Source: Turnera subulata
Taxonomy: Eukaryota; Streptophyta; Magnoliopsida; Malpighiales; Passifloraceae
Length of the DNA stretch: 64,000 nucleotides
NCBI GenBank assembly: GCA_028386065.3
Contig: JAKUCV010000970.1
Coordinates: 122,781-186,780, forward strand
Reading direction: 5' to 3'
Positions 1 through 13,814 of the stretch are shown here, in pieces. Below the pieces are notes generated by a model, which saw only the letters and a list, made by a program, of their open reading frames with translations, had not been told where the DNA came from and searched no databases. A program made the translations under genes and the position numbers. How positions within the stretch are numbered: the first letter of the stretch is position 1; each line of letters starts with the position of its first letter.

Positions 1-3000
1 TAAAAACAGGAAAACATGTATGTTACATTTTATTTAATATGAAGTTGATATTTAGAATGCGGGAATTGCAGTGAAGCTGTATGACAATGATGGTGCATTC
101 AGAATGTGGAATTATGGTGAAGTTGTATGACAATGTAGGGCACACACCGACTGGAAATACAGGTTCTACCACAGGATATTATTCTGATTATGGTAAAAGA
201 AAGTACAAACGTTTCTGTTAACATGTCATTCACAAATAGTAACAAATACAGTGGAAATTCTCAAGAAAAGAAAATTGTCAAGGGTACCTTTACAGGAAGT
301 GGCACAACAGTCCACTGATCAGGAGCCAATTTAGCTTTTGACCGAGTGGTTATCCCAGGCGCAGACTACACAGTAGTAGAAAATAAGAGAGCTCATGAAC
401 CAGCAAATGCAAGCATGCCAAATCTTCTCACATACGCAAAACTTGAGGATTATCCCAGCGCTCATATAATTTACTTTTTTGAAACGTAGTTTACAGAATT
501 CAACAGAAAATATATACTACCTTAATCAAGTGACCCTGCACATTAACTTTATCCAGGTTTGCATGCTTTGCAGACAGCAGCAAGGCCAATGCGCTGGTTG
601 TAACCTTAATTTGATATGCTCCTTGAATCTCCCCTGTTTTTAATTAGAATGTGGAGAAGAAAGCTATGAGTTTAGGCTCATGTAAAGTATGCATGGTCTT
701 GTTGGTGACAAAAGATTTAATTGATATGCATAGACATGGTAAAGGGATAAAAAGGATCCTCAAAGCTACAGAAGAATAATATTTCAACCGCACAAACAAC
801 ATAAGTTATTTGTGAAGGTACCACTTGTGAAACAACCAACCCAAAAGCTGGTGACAAATTTAACATAATTGGTAGTGGAACAGTCTAAACCAAAATTTCC
901 TAATCATCCGATGGTAAAAATTTGTCACTATTGTTGCTTTCAACAATTAACGGCTTCTTTCAACCCTCAATAATAAATCCTCCACAGGCATTTATAATGT
1001 CCTCCAACACCTACAACTTAAAAAGCCTCTTCTTTAAAGAAACACCCAGATTCAGAAAATATATTGACAGTGCAATGTAGATCAAAGCACATAACAAAAG
1101 AATTGAAGAATTCTAGCTACTGTTCAATTATAAAACTATCCAAGCTTTGAGGTTTCAAATTATCATCTACCCTACAGCACATCATGGAAACACTGAGTTA
1201 ATAAATTAAATTTAGATTAGCTGTTTTTAACACTCTCAAGATTATAAAATTCTATAGGAAAAAAATAAATTAAAAGAGAAAATACAGCTTTTCCCACTGT
1301 CTACTCCTCAAGGAGTAAATTAGAAGAAAGTACACTTTTTTCTCAATAACATATTACTTTTATCCTAAATTAAGGTAAATTATTTAGACCGAGACTTCTC
1401 TAAGATCCGATATAGAATAGAAGCAGAAATTACAAGAAGGGGATGATATTACATAATAAATGCAATCAAACTTCTTTATATTTTCCTGAAATCAAGAAGA
1501 CTTGTAAATTAAGCATTATAAACATCAAGGAGACTCTAGAATAGTTAGTTGAACTTTTTAAGGGGAAAGATCCAGGAAGACAAGAATTTCACAGTATAAA
1601 AGACCAAAAGAGATGAGTGCTTCCTTCTGCATGGATTTTCTGCTTACATAAAATTGACAAAATTGTTAAAACACAAATATGATGGAGTCAATAATTTCTT
1701 TAGTTCTTTAAATCGAACTGACATCCATATTTGATGCTCATCTGTGGTTTTATCCTTTCAGGAAGTATAGTTCATAAATTTAACAGATCACTCTTCCAGA
1801 CCTAAAAGGAGTGTAATGCAATAAATTATAACCGTCTATGCTACTACAAACCCTCTAGCAGGCTGTACAAGCACATTACAACCAAAATTATGCACAGAGG
1901 ATCTCAATAATGAATGTGTAATAAGAAACACACCATACATATTACCACTATAATCAGCTAGCATGAAGAGAGTCACGAGAATACTTGCCTTGCTGCTTGG
2001 TCCATTCTGACATTATATAACTAAAAGAATTTTCGTAGCCTGAAGCTGGGATACCAATTAGCATGTCAATGAACTGCTCAACATTAGGGGCACTCATATG
2101 GACCTGTGAAAGAAGGGCCAGGGCAATCACAAGTCATTGCAGCAAAAACACCTAATTTGCTTCCTCAAATCATACTAATGTTTCCTAGTTGAATAGAAAG
2201 GGTGCCTTATAATCAAGTATCCCCACCTAAATGTTGTATCCCATAATACCCAAGAATACAAGGTAACATATGAAATATAACTTGCAAAAAAATACATGTA
2301 TCAACTTAATACCCAAGAATACAAGGTAACATATGAAATATAACTTGCAAAAAAATACATGTATCAACTTAATACCCAAATGTTGCATCTCTTAATCTTA
2401 GAAGGGTAACATACCAATCTAGCAAAAATAAGTAACAATGAGCTTTTCAATCCTGCAATTTGTGCAGACTGCATACGTCTAACAAGTGCAGCAACTAGGT
2501 CTCGGAGGTGTGGCGCCATTTGCGCTGGCAAATGTAAAATGAGTTGCAAAACGTAACTCCCAACAAAGAGAGATCCAGAACTTTCAAGATCGGGATCAAG
2601 AAGCCTGCAGTGCCCAGAATTTAGCATTAAGAAACAAAATAACAGAAAGTTTGTATGTGGAAAATCTGTAAGGTACTCAGAAATTTGCAAACTGTCATTC
2701 TCAACTTCTCATTTGAAGTACCATCAACAACCATTTACTGTCCACCATCATTCAAATCACAAATACCTTATACTATGCATCTAAATTTGCTCTCAAACAT
2801 GATGACACCTACAAAGTGCTTTCTCTATACCTTCAAAGATTTTGGGTAGATGTGGGGGATTCAGTGTTGCAAAATTGAGGCACCATGTCGGTTTTCTTAG
2901 CAAAGACCATCACAGTTTAGACCAAAAGCAGGACTTCAGGGCATACCAGTGAGAAGGGGAGAGAGAGTGAGAGGGGGAAAATATGACATCTGTGGAGCTA

Positions 3001-6000
3001 GAACGTAAATGACTCGAACATCTGTGGAACAGAATAAACTTGCCTCCAGTAACAAAAAGCTTTTAGTTTCAAAACCATATGCATAGCCACCAAATCTGAC
3101 GGACTTAAAGGCTTAATACCTCCACATCATGAACTCTAAAAACAGGAGAAAAAGGAAAGGCAACCAAGAATTCCCACACATTATTTTCTTCATAAGCACA
3201 TATGAGTGGCACATGAAGCCAGAGAGGATGACAGAAGTAGTTGCAAAATCCTCAGTGTTTCAGAAAATTTACAGGGAGTTATAAAAGTTATTTAACAACC
3301 TCAAAAGGACAGAATCTACCTTGAAGCTGCATCCAGCAAACTTCTCATTGTGAATCCTGAATCAGCAGACCAAGCAAGTATATTTTGTTTTCCTCCAGAT
3401 ACCAAGGCAGCCAAGCATTGCGTGGCATTCTAGTGAACAATGCAGCAAAAGGGCATACATTTTATATAATGCATAAGAAAGAAACATCAAGCATGCAAAC
3501 ACTAGATCCACAAACGAGAAGAAAATAACCTGCATTTCACTATGATCATCGCTCTGAAGGATAATCCGGATAACAGCATCAAAACAGACATCATATACTG
3601 CTTTCACCACATCACTTGGAGCATTCTGTACAATGCTATCACAGACTGTCATTAGCAAAGCATGCATCAAAACTTCAAAACATTTGAAGTTGGAAGCAAA
3701 CAACAGAACAATAAAGTAATAATAGGCAATCTAAATGTCAATAATTACTTGCCTTCAACAGCATAGTCACCAGATCAAGTGAACCAGCTGTCAATCCATC
3801 AGGCTGCTGGTGTGGCTGCAATCAGACCACAAAGAATCACCAAACAAGAACCGTAGATCTCCATAGAAAACTTAAAAAACACAATCATTTCACATAATAA
3901 GGCCATACCTTATTTAAGATCGGTCCGATATGTGGCAAAATTCGAGAAACCAAAGGATGAATTCCACCAGGTGCATTTTTTATGGCCTGGAAATTTTTCC
4001 GAAAGATAAGGACAGGTAAAACTAGGTAAAGAACAATAATGGAAGATCGCAAAATGCAAAACGTCATGAATTATAGCATAGAGAACATAGAGAAATTGTG
4101 AGATACAAAATTGATAAGGTTCCATTCAGAATCACATCCAAAAATCCATATTGCAAATTGGCTAACTTGATGGATGTTTACACAATCAGAAGCCTAGCTT
4201 TTCTACTAAAAAATAGCATCATTAGAAACCATGTCAGGCTGCAATGCATTTAGAGAAGAAAAAACAGCAGACAAAAATATGGAAACTGCACCTGCAGTAT
4301 CACTACTGAAGAGTTTACGTTCAAGAAGTGAAACTTCTTAATGGAATTTTAGAACCAAAGATAAAGGATAACGTTTTGCACTCAAGTTCTCCTGTTCCAG
4401 TCATGGAATAACCAAAAGACAAAACAGTAAAATTCTTGTTTGAAGTTATGGAAGAAGCAAAAGAGACAACAGTAAAGAAAATAATTCATGCATCCACAAC
4501 TTCACAAAAAAATTTCACACTCCATGGTGGTATCCGTGATACAGTATGCAATATATCCAATCTCTTGAAGATTATCATAATGTTAAATCCAAACCCAGGG
4601 GCCCCTTTAACCCAGAAGAAGGTGGTCAATGAGCAAGAAAATTCCATCTATATGGGAAAAAGGACACTCTATATGACATCTTTGCATTCCAAATGTCTCA
4701 GAGAAGTCAAGCCACTTCTTTCACACAGCTAACGACAATCTCATGATTAAACAGTACCATAATCGTCAAATGTGATCACAGAATGGGATTGCAAAAACAG
4801 ATTCTCACATCTGACATGACATGTATATTTAAGCATGAGTAATAGAGATAATATCACAAGTAAAGCAGTCAATATTTTTTACCTCAAGAACCTCAATTGC
4901 ATCAATGCTGATAAACGGATCAGAAACATGCATCACCCACATATTAAGGATTACAGGAGACACAATAGGCTCAATTGAAGCTGCTGACTCATGACCTGTA
5001 TAAACACAACAACTGAGAAAAGTAACAGGCAAGAAAAGGGAATAAACCACAGCCATCTGAATTCACGCCTACCAGAGACAATTACTGTTTGCAGTGTTTC
5101 AAGCACCAGATGTAAAGTCTCATCAGATGCCTGTGAAGCAGAATCACTGAGTGGCTGATCAATATATGTTTACATTAGTATTTCATGAATCAACTTGCAA
5201 AAAAGTTACCTGGTGAAGAAGATTTGTAAGAGATGAAGCTAAGCCCACTATTTGAGGCTGAATAACTCCCCTTTTAAACTCAGGCATGAGCTGGGATAAT
5301 GCCCGGCAAGCACCAACTTTCACTGGAGGGGGGCTATTAGTATAATGTTCTGTCAGATTCGAAACGTTCAAGAACAAAGAGTAAATCAACAACAGAAGAA
5401 AATTATGTATGCTCACACATCCAGGTCCAGTGCCTTGATAGCAGCGTAGAGGAAATGCTCAAGAACTCCATGGTTGATCTGCACAGTACTAAAAATTCAG
5501 TAGATAAAAAAATAGCAAAAAATTTAAGAGAGGAATGGTTTAGCCCTGAGAAGCATGAGGATGGAATGCAACAAATTACCACAGAAGAGTACTTCGCAAC
5601 AGATATAAAAATGCGGGCATAAAGGAAGGGAAAATCATGCAACCCTGCACAGAAAAGTAATATCAGTAAACCAATCTCAAACAAGCAAAAAATGGCAGGT
5701 AAAAGACAACAGCAAAAGGAACAAGAGATATGCCTTTAATGTCTACATTGACCATTTGCTCTACAAGGTTTCCCAAACTGACAGCAGTCATCCCCGAAGC
5801 CTGTAAATAAAAAGTAGAACTTAGAAGATAAGTCTAGTGGTTATACAGAAAGAAAAGAGTGGCTGCCCACCCAGTTTGAAATAGAACCTCTGCTTCAAGC
5901 AATTGGTCTGCAAGACATGCCAATGTAAAGAGTGCAGCTTCCATCATCTGCAAGATTTTATCAAGTAGACGTAACTTATAAACGAACATTTGTATGATTG

Positions 6001-9000
6001 AAAAGAGACTATGCAGTAGTGCCATGCTCAATTGAGTAATAAATGGGTGCAATCTTGCACTAGGGTCACCGAGATTATACTAAAAGGAATATGAAAACTT
6101 AAAAAGAAATCCGGATTAGATCCAAGCTTTGGATGTACAAACCATGCCAATCCATTTAACAAATTCAATGAAATACCATCCGAATCTAATCACAGAATGC
6201 AAAAGAGTAAAACCAAAGACTGACACACTTAGCATAAGCAAGAAATAAAGTTTCAAACTAAATTTGAAGCATAGAAACTGAATACACATCAGATCTTGCC
6301 TGCCTGAAACTAGCAGAGGAAGGACAGCATGTAGGTATGTATGATGCAATCTGTATCCAAAAAAATTTTGTAGCGGGATACCGAAAAGCAAAGGTTTATG
6401 GATAACTAGGATGCTTATATTACTGGATTTCAAGAGCATCAGTAGCTAAGACCTAAGGCAGAGGAGGGTTTTCGGACACAAAAATCACAAGAATCATGTA
6501 ACAGTTAGAAGCGACTCCTACATATAAGAGCATTAGAAAGCTTCTTTTTCAATAAGTCATATAAATTGGATAAAATCACAAATTTGTTTAAAAAAGAGAT
6601 TGCTGTACAAACTGAATGGACAAGTATCTGGAAATAATACTTCGCATGCCTACGTAACAGATATTTTTAGAAAAAGACATTTTAGAAGCCAGAATAACAG
6701 AGAAACTTAGCAGATTACTCATCTAACAGATAAAATTTCTTCACTCACTCTCCACCAAAATCCTGAACCAGCATCCTTTTCTCTTTGAGACTCAATGAAT
6801 CTTTCTTTTGCAGCATCTATGATAGCATTGATTCCTTCAATGCCACAAGCAGTCACCACCTCCTCTAGCAAAAGTATACCTGCAATAAGCGATTTTAAGG
6901 TGGCAAAGTAACATCAGAGCCGATGCAGCGTGAAAGATATAATCTGAACAGAAGAAAAACCACAAGTACGTGCAGAATAAGACTGATAAAAATTACATGC
7001 ATGAAAAATATATTACTTGCACATGGAACAAATGCTACTTAATTTTTGCAGTAGTTTTCAGAAATATAGCATCCGAGTGGTTTCACTTTGAAGCTTCTTA
7101 CCAGAAACCCGAGAGCTGCAAGTAACATCATCTTCATCAGCAACAAATTGGTTAGCATCCATAGACCAATTATGAACCTATACAACAATACAAACAGAGA
7201 TATTTACCTTCAAGAGCTTCAAATAAGTAAATGAACTTCAAAACTGTTTACATATCAAGGGCCAGTCGGAAGAGAAACTTGCTAAAGCATCACTATGAAA
7301 TGCATTTGCTTGAGTCAACAAGTACCAAGGCTAGAAGTTTCAGCAGCTCATCGAGAGCTTTCCCGCAGGAGGGTATAAGTACTCCAAAGTTCTAAAGAAG
7401 TTATGATAAAAAAAACAAGTACTAAAGAAGTTAACAAGCCATGGGAGAAACTATTGAATACAAAATTATATCCTGGAAGATGTCCTAACAAATTCAGAAG
7501 AGAGTGCTCGTGGTATGAGAAGGATGCTTAGACATAGAGTACAGAAGCAAGGGGAAGCGAGGATATATAAACTTAAGGCAGGAGAAATCATGACAAGCAC
7601 CAAAGGAAAAGTTGAGGAGATACACCACAAAATAACTTTGATAGAGTTTGTAATAGGAACCTCAAACTGAGCCACATGGGGAATTTAGATTGACAACGAA
7701 TAGAATTAGTTAACAGTAGGGTTTAAGTGTCTTACAGCTTAACATATCGAAACAATGCTGCCATGTAACTCAGAGACAACTGAAGCAACTTGATTGTAAA
7801 ATTTACCTGTTGTTCTGTCATTTGCAGAAAAGCTATAGTGTAATATGCCAGTTCCTTGACATTATTGCACACAACCTACAGGCATCAAGTTTCATAGTTA
7901 CAGTTATGCAAAGCAGAAAAAAGAAAAGCCCCACATACCAGCAGAGAATAAGAATGTTCGAAGAGCACCTTTGTAAGCTTTGCACTGCCCACCATGGTCA
8001 GCAGAAACTCAAACAGCTGCACCACCGAAGAGCATGGAAGAAATTAATCAGTTATAAGGCAAAAATAAAAACATTCAAGTATATCTTCCAGACACTTATC
8101 AGTACAACTTTTCAAGTAATACAGAAGGAAGACAGATGAAATAAATTTTATTTGGCCATATAACAGAGAGACTGGCCACTAGCAAAAGCAACAAACCTCA
8201 TTTGGGGTTCCCCACACCCACAATTTTGGTTAAGAATCCCATACAACTTACTAAATAATTAAATACATATTTAAGCAAGTCAAAAGTAATCAATCAATCA
8301 GTACCATTGTTGATGACATAGAGTTGTACTGAGACTTATCATGTTCATCAAATGTAGATTTTGTCTTATAAAAAAAAATGTAGATTTTTTTTTCTGGGCT
8401 CTTTTTTTTTTCTGGGCTCTTAAATCAAGTATTGCAGTGACATACTTGGATAACAAATGATTCAAGACTTTTCTCTGCACCATCAGAGTCATATCGACCC
8501 TCATAGGAATCTTCTATGCCTTGAACTGATGACCGCACATATACACTTAGAGAGGTAACAAATGTTTGCCACAAAGGTCCCACAATGACTGCAATTAGAG
8601 GGGAAAGCATGAAATACTAAATAATTAAACAGAATAATTTCAAACTAAAATAAACACAAGCCACATATGTGACAAGCTCACCCATAAAATCACTTTCAGG
8701 AAGGTTTGGGAAATTCTGAACAAACTGATTCAAGCACTTTAAAACCTAAGGAGAAATAGAATCAAGATAATCAGTTAGCTACACCAATCAATAGCCAGTA
8801 TACATGAAACTTAGATCAAAAGACAAGTAGGACCTCCATTCTCACGCTCCAATCATCAGGATCTTCAAGCTGCACTGGCTTTCCCAATATAATGGAGAAC
8901 TGATCCATCCAAGGTTTAAGCATCGGCGTCAACAAGTTACTGGTTTCTGTCTGAGAAAAATGTGTTAACATTTTTGTTCTCAGGAAAACAAATTATTTAC

Positions 9001-12000
9001 ATTCAATCGATGAAAGAGAAAACTAACAATGCAGAAACAAGATGCTATGTCAAGGTCATACCTTATATACACCACTCATGGTCCCAAGTACAGATGTGCA
9101 AGAATAAACAATGGTAAGGGCTTTCGTAACAACATACTTGTCAAAGGTCTGTTTAAACAAATTTCAGGGAACAGAGTCCAGAGCATTAGAAGCATGATAA
9201 TGATTATTGCCAGCATGAACATCAACACAAAGTATACATCACACCATATACATAAAGGTCTGCTAATAATCCAAAAACAAAAGATCAGGATAAAATACAG
9301 GAAACACAATATTAGCATCAGAGTTCACAGAAAAGCCAAACCATGCAACTAATCTCTCAGAATGCAGAACAGATATATGACAAAAAAGTGAGTTATGCAC
9401 CATTTGGAAAACAATGTGAGCAGATTATGCAAGAACAACCAGCCACATAAAGTCACAGATTTCTATGATATTTACCTATGTAAACAGAAATGAGGTTTTT
9501 AGTCAAGCTGCTACCATCTTATGTTTGAAAATGATACAAATCCAAATAATAGAATGCAGAGCGGAGGCCAAGAAAATGAAAACACATGCGTTTCAAGGAT
9601 ATGATTTCAAAAACCTACAGCAGAGCAAGCACTGCTACTGGATCAGAAAAGCCAGAAACTAGATGAGGTGACCGATTTTGGGTAGCAAAACGCTTTTCCT
9701 GAATTCAGATGCAAAAGCAGATTTGCAGGGGCACTTTATACAAGGTATCGAAAGGCAGACAAGCAATCTCACAGCAGTTCGGGAACTGAGCTGCTGTATG
9801 AACTGCCATTCTCATAGGTTCCCTTTATGCTTCAACCACCTAACATCAATGTGTGAATCCCAAACACAGACTCAAACCCAAAGTGACCCATACCCACATG
9901 GCTGCGCTATAGCCGACAAAAAAAAAAAAACCGGGAAGCAATGCATAACTTGCAGAAATGTTTTCAAACAGCAATAAAACATGTAAAGCTGCATAAGTGA
10001 TCCTAACCTGAGAAGATATAATTGTATGCAAGCATGGAAACAAAACAGGAATCAGAGATGGAACCACTGTATCATCCAAATCCCCGGACAGCAGAGACAG
10101 GCACCTGAGAGCTCCATGAACTACACTTAGAAACATACATTAGTTCACGTTTGTCAGCGGTGCTTTTTCAAAAAAAATTGTTGAACATGTTACATAAAAA
10201 GGAACTGAATAGAATTACGTAATATTCAAGCCTTCAATCCAATAGGAAAAGATGAACTTAAAGAAAACCTCCTAAATCTAACATAAAAAAGTTAATTCCA
10301 ATATAAAAAATAACAGACCTCATTGATACGTAGGAATATTGTTAGAAACTAAAGAACATTAACCATGTAAAAAGATTTCATTCAAGTGAATTTGCAAAAT
10401 ACTAATTACTGAAGCATGACAACCCAAACTACTAGCTGCTTATTTTTACTTCCCAGAGTCAATAACCATTCCCAATAATTAGTCACCAATTGTTGCTCTG
10501 GAGCTAGTGACCTACTTGCAATAAATTTGTGGCATCCAGGCACCCACTGAAATGAATATTTGGCATAAACCTAAAAGACTTGCATCCACAAAAGTTACTT
10601 GATCATCCAAAAGGCGTACCTCCATTCACATTGCTTTGATCATTAATCAACTTCATGAGAAATGGCAATAAATCAGGCCAATCCTCTGGCCAGTCATATA
10701 CAGCAACCGTTGTAATAGCCATGCTAATAGCAGTGCAGATTCTACGATGGGAATCGTCCAATGAGGACAAAAGAAGTCTGCGTATAACTTCCTGTTAATG
10801 TAATAATTCCAAGGTCATGTTGCATCCTAGTTTCAGAATAATGATGGAAACTAGGAAATAGCATTCCTTTGTCAAGATAACATGTTGTCAAAAGCCATTC
10901 AAGTGCAATTCATATCATTAGCCTACTAACAATGATGTAATGTATCGTTTTAATTCATATCCTAGATAGACAAAATAAACTTTGTTTTCCAAACGAAAAT
11001 GGTACCAACAACAAGAAGAAGAAACTCAAACTATTTACAAAATTAAACTCCCAAGGATATTTAAAAATAAGTGCAATCTGCAATAGCCAGAAAATGATGC
11101 AGCCTCATGGTATCAATGCTGCCAGCATATTTGTTTGCATTAGCATCTTTCAATATGGGACCTGGAAACATGGTTTAGGGTCAAACTATCGAGAAGGGCA
11201 ACACAAAGGTAGATCAAAAATATGGATAAGGTACCAATACACACTTGGAAACAATTAACATTCAGCGCATGCATCCAAAGTGTATTAAAGTTAGATACGG
11301 GCAATAAAAAGAAACTATGCGGCAGGAGAATTGAATTTGAGGATGCAGACCTCTTTGATAAAATCTCATACTAAGGTCAAAAGGCATCCGTACCTTCTCT
11401 TCACTTGACACTGCGGGGTGCTCAAAACCATCTTCGCCCTCTTGCCAGTGCTTCCTAATGAATTGCTTTAGAAGAACAGCAGCTAGGTATTGGCAAGTTA
11501 AATCTCACAGTAAAGAGAAAGAACAACTGAAAGCAATAGCTCCAGAAATCAACAAGAATCTAACTCCCTTTATTTGTCTTTTCCGTTTTGTTTTAATCAA
11601 GTGACTATATCCAGGAAATCACTAGCTTAGAAAAATCAAAATCCAACCATGGACAATCAAAAGATAAGGAAATGTTTGTAGTAATTATAACTGCGTGGCC
11701 TAATATTAGTAACACAAGAAAAAGGATATCTGGCGCAATCCCAAAGACAGCTCCCTGTTAGCAGCAACTCTGGATAGTGCCGCTCCAAAACCTTCAAGAA
11801 AAATCCGACAAAACCAACATAAGTTAAGTCCTGATGCGTCTAAAAAAACCAAACACTAATATATAACTAAAAACAGAAAATGTATACCCCTCCCCACCCA
11901 AACTAACTTCACTGACCAACCTAGCTTGCATAATAAAAAAAAAAAAAGCTAAAAAGAGCAAGAAAGGTAACATACCCAGAAAGAACTTATCAAGAATGTC

Positions 12001-12190
12001 AAGAACGAAGAAAGAAACAGAAGGAGACATGGATAAAAAGAAAAGGAAGAGGGAGGGAGGGACCTGGTTGAAGAGAGGCCTGTTGAAGAGAAGCTTCAGC
12101 GAAGGAACGGACTTCTTGGTTAGGGTCGAGAGTGGCAGATAGGCAATTGAGTAGCCATTGCTGATCTTGATCGACCGTGTTTGCCGCCAT
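1..12190 (-). CDS. IPO9: Importin-9-type nuclear import receptor, multi-exon, 3' end beyond window
   Basis: Importin-beta family karyopherin that carries cargo into the nucleus through the pore. The N-terminus starts MAANTVDQDQQWLLNCLSAT and continues into the GFGAALSRVAANRELSLGLR and LAAVLLKQFIRKHWQEG blocks I know from plant importin-9. Exons fixed by splice sites and phase: 12064-12190, 11730-11791, 11394-11486, 10620-10791, 10008-10120, 9062-9148, 8834-8950, 8682-8745, 8446-8588, 7939-8016, 7807-7875, 7102-7177, 6749-6879, 5888-5947, 5734-5800, 5580-5644. Later exons are approximate: 5417-5478, 5210-5333, 5075-5131, 4883-4995, 3909-3987, 3753-3816, 3531-3626, 3320-3430, 2416-2605, 1988-2103, 525-637, 294-366. 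Phases agree through the checked exons, so the gene looks intact. HEAT-repeat helices are expected along its length. Intron 2 is U12 type; intron 15 appears to use a GC donor. The C-terminal exon lies left of base 1. Confidence 0.93.
2245..2370. repeat. 63-bp tandem duplication in an importin-9 intron
   Basis: Two copies of a 63-bp unit starting AATACCCAAGAATACAAGG (2245 and 2308), essentially identical, followed by a partial third start at 2371. It lies in an intron and does not touch exons. Confidence 0.9.
11487..11729 (-). other. U12-type AT-AC intron (importin-9 intron 2)
   Basis: Exon 2 ends CGC CAG and the intron opens with ATATCCTTTTTC, a perfect match to the AT-AC class U12 donor ATATCCTT. 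It closes with TTTAACTTGCCAATAC, that is a TTAAC branch-like motif about 10 bases before a terminal AC. Joining CAG to CTAGCTGCTG restores the family sequence GLRQLAAVLLKQF in phase 0. No GT-AG alternative gives this frame. Confidence 0.88.
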
Positions 12191-12524
12191 GGGTTCTCCA
12201 AAACAAACAAAGGAAGAAAAGGAAGAAGAAGAAGAAGAAGAAGACAGATAAAGAAATAAAGAAAGAACTCCTTTTGCTTCCTCGATGGAAATGGGTTTTG
12301 CTTTTCCCGCCCTAAAATGAGCGTTTCGCGGTGGGTGAACTTTTCAAGTTTGATGGTGGTGGAGTGGAGTGGTGTGTTTTCGCTGTGTGTAATGAGAAAG
12401 AGAAGGGGGAGTAGGGGTTTTAGCTTTTATATTTTCCAATTTTTTCATCAACAAGAGAGAAGAAAAAAAGAAAAAAAAGTTTAGAAGGCACAAACTCAAA
12501 GGCTTTGGGTTTGTTACGAACCAG

Positions 12525-12640
12525 GAGGTATTAGGGTTTTCACTTCTAAGGGGATTGGGCCCGTTAGTGGGCCTTGAATTTTAATTCGGAGGGTACGTCT
12601 TGCACCACTTTTAGGCCCGTCTATGTCCGTTTTTGCAGAA
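12525..12640 (-). promoter_or_regulatory. Importin-9 promoter with site II and telo-box motifs
   Basis: A telo-box (TTAGGGTTT on the plus strand, 12531-12539) lies next to two TGGGCC site II elements (12556-12561 and 12568-12573) and a further GGCCC at about 12614. This combination is typical of promoters of plant translation and housekeeping genes. It sits about 340-430 bases upstream of the importin-9 ATG. The GTGGGCC part is retained upstream of the duplicated 5' modules near 26205, 39325 and 60625. Confidence 0.55.
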
Positions 12641-12660
12641 GTGCTTTATATATATGACCC

Positions 12661-13105
12661 TTTTTTTTGGTCGGAAACGAGATCATATATTATATATATG
12701 CAAAGGAAAAGCTACAACCACAAGCAAAACACCAAAGCTTATCAAACTACTAGCTCTGGTCACCCCCACCCTACTACAAAAGGGATGTAATTACATCAGG
12801 AGGGGAGTGCAAAATGGTTAATCCAGTTGGTAGAGTTTGCAGCTAAGAGAGCAATCCCTCTTGCAACTACATTAGCCTCTACCTGTACAACATTAAAAGA
12901 TACATTCATTCTACTATGAAGTTCACGCAACAAGACTGCTCCAATCTCATCAATGCATTCATCTTGGAGAGAGGCTTCATTCACCCACTCAATTACCTCC
13001 TGCATATCAGTTTCAATTTGCAGAGCACCAAGAGCCAAAACTCGGGCCACATTAAAAGCTTGTAACAGAGCCCATCTTGCAGCTTTGAAAACTTGAATTA
13101 CCCCC
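12661..13105 (-). mobile_element. 5'-truncated LINE (RNase H tail and 3' end)
   Basis: The minus strand encodes a fragment of about 84 residues (12796-13050) with the RVT_3-type RNase H pattern seen at LINE C-termini (ALQIETDMQEVIEWVNE, VQVEANVVARGIALLA). The element ends in an A-run on the minus strand (12661-12668), preceded by a GTTTCCGACC-like terminus. Flanks 12640-12660 and 13106-13132 are an imperfect target-site duplication (AGTGCTTTAT..ATATGACC). The sister unit near 63170 shows the sequence without the insert. Confidence 0.78.
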
Positions 13106-13132
13106 AGTGCTTTATCTATATATGACCTTTTT

Positions 13133-13419
13133 CATTTTAAACCTTTCTTTTCTTGGGAAAGAAAAAAAAAGCAAGTCCTTTGTCACCATATTTTCCTTTG
13201 TCTAATATAACCTCTCTTTTTTTAACTTAAATTAATTATTTTCACATGAAAAATATGATTATATTAATTAACTTCTTCAAATCAATTTTTTTCCAACTAT
13301 AATTGTTATTGTTATGCCATAAAAATTAATGACCATTTTTTTTGGTGTTAATTTTCATCTTAATGAGAATATATTGACTTAGAGAATAATCACCTAGTTA
13401 AAAATACGTGATGCTTATA
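13133..13419. other. Importin-9 upstream spacer
   Basis: AT-rich sequence without genes. It matches the spacers upstream of the duplicated 5' modules (about 18950-19140, 39400-39690, 60700-61000, 63200-63480), which shows it belongs to the repeated unit. Confidence 0.6.
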
Positions 13420-13580
13420 TGTGCTTGGGGATTGTGGATGGAGTTGCAAATCCTATAACTTCAATATAGGTCACGGAGAAGTGAAGAACACATAAAAATG
13501 CAAACTTCGGTATTTATTACAAGCTCTTGACGTAATTCAATTCAAACACAAAAACACACAAGTGTTTGATTGTATGCGTA
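13420..13580 (-). pseudogene. Remnant of a DUF1262 gene 3' untranslated region
   Basis: This stretch matches 19160-19300, just downstream of the stop of DUF1262 gene A (shared blocks include ATTGTGGATGGAG and CAAATCCTATAACTTCAATA). The coding part is missing and unrelated sequence follows. It suggests a DUF1262 gene once lay next to the complete importin-9 gene, as in the later units. Confidence 0.6.
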
Positions 13581-13814
13581 AAACAAGCACGAGTACTTAA
13601 CATATTTAATCCTGTTAACGATTATTATCTTTTAAAAAAATCTTACGTTTTAATAATATAATATCATTCTCATAATATCATATTGCAATAATGTGTGGGT
13701 GTTTTATAAAAATTATATTACTCCTTTGTTTAGCAAATCTCTATTTAATTAGACATGTGTTTTTTACTTTTTCAATCTCCCTCACAAAATTGAGCAACTA
13801 ATCACCAAACCCTA

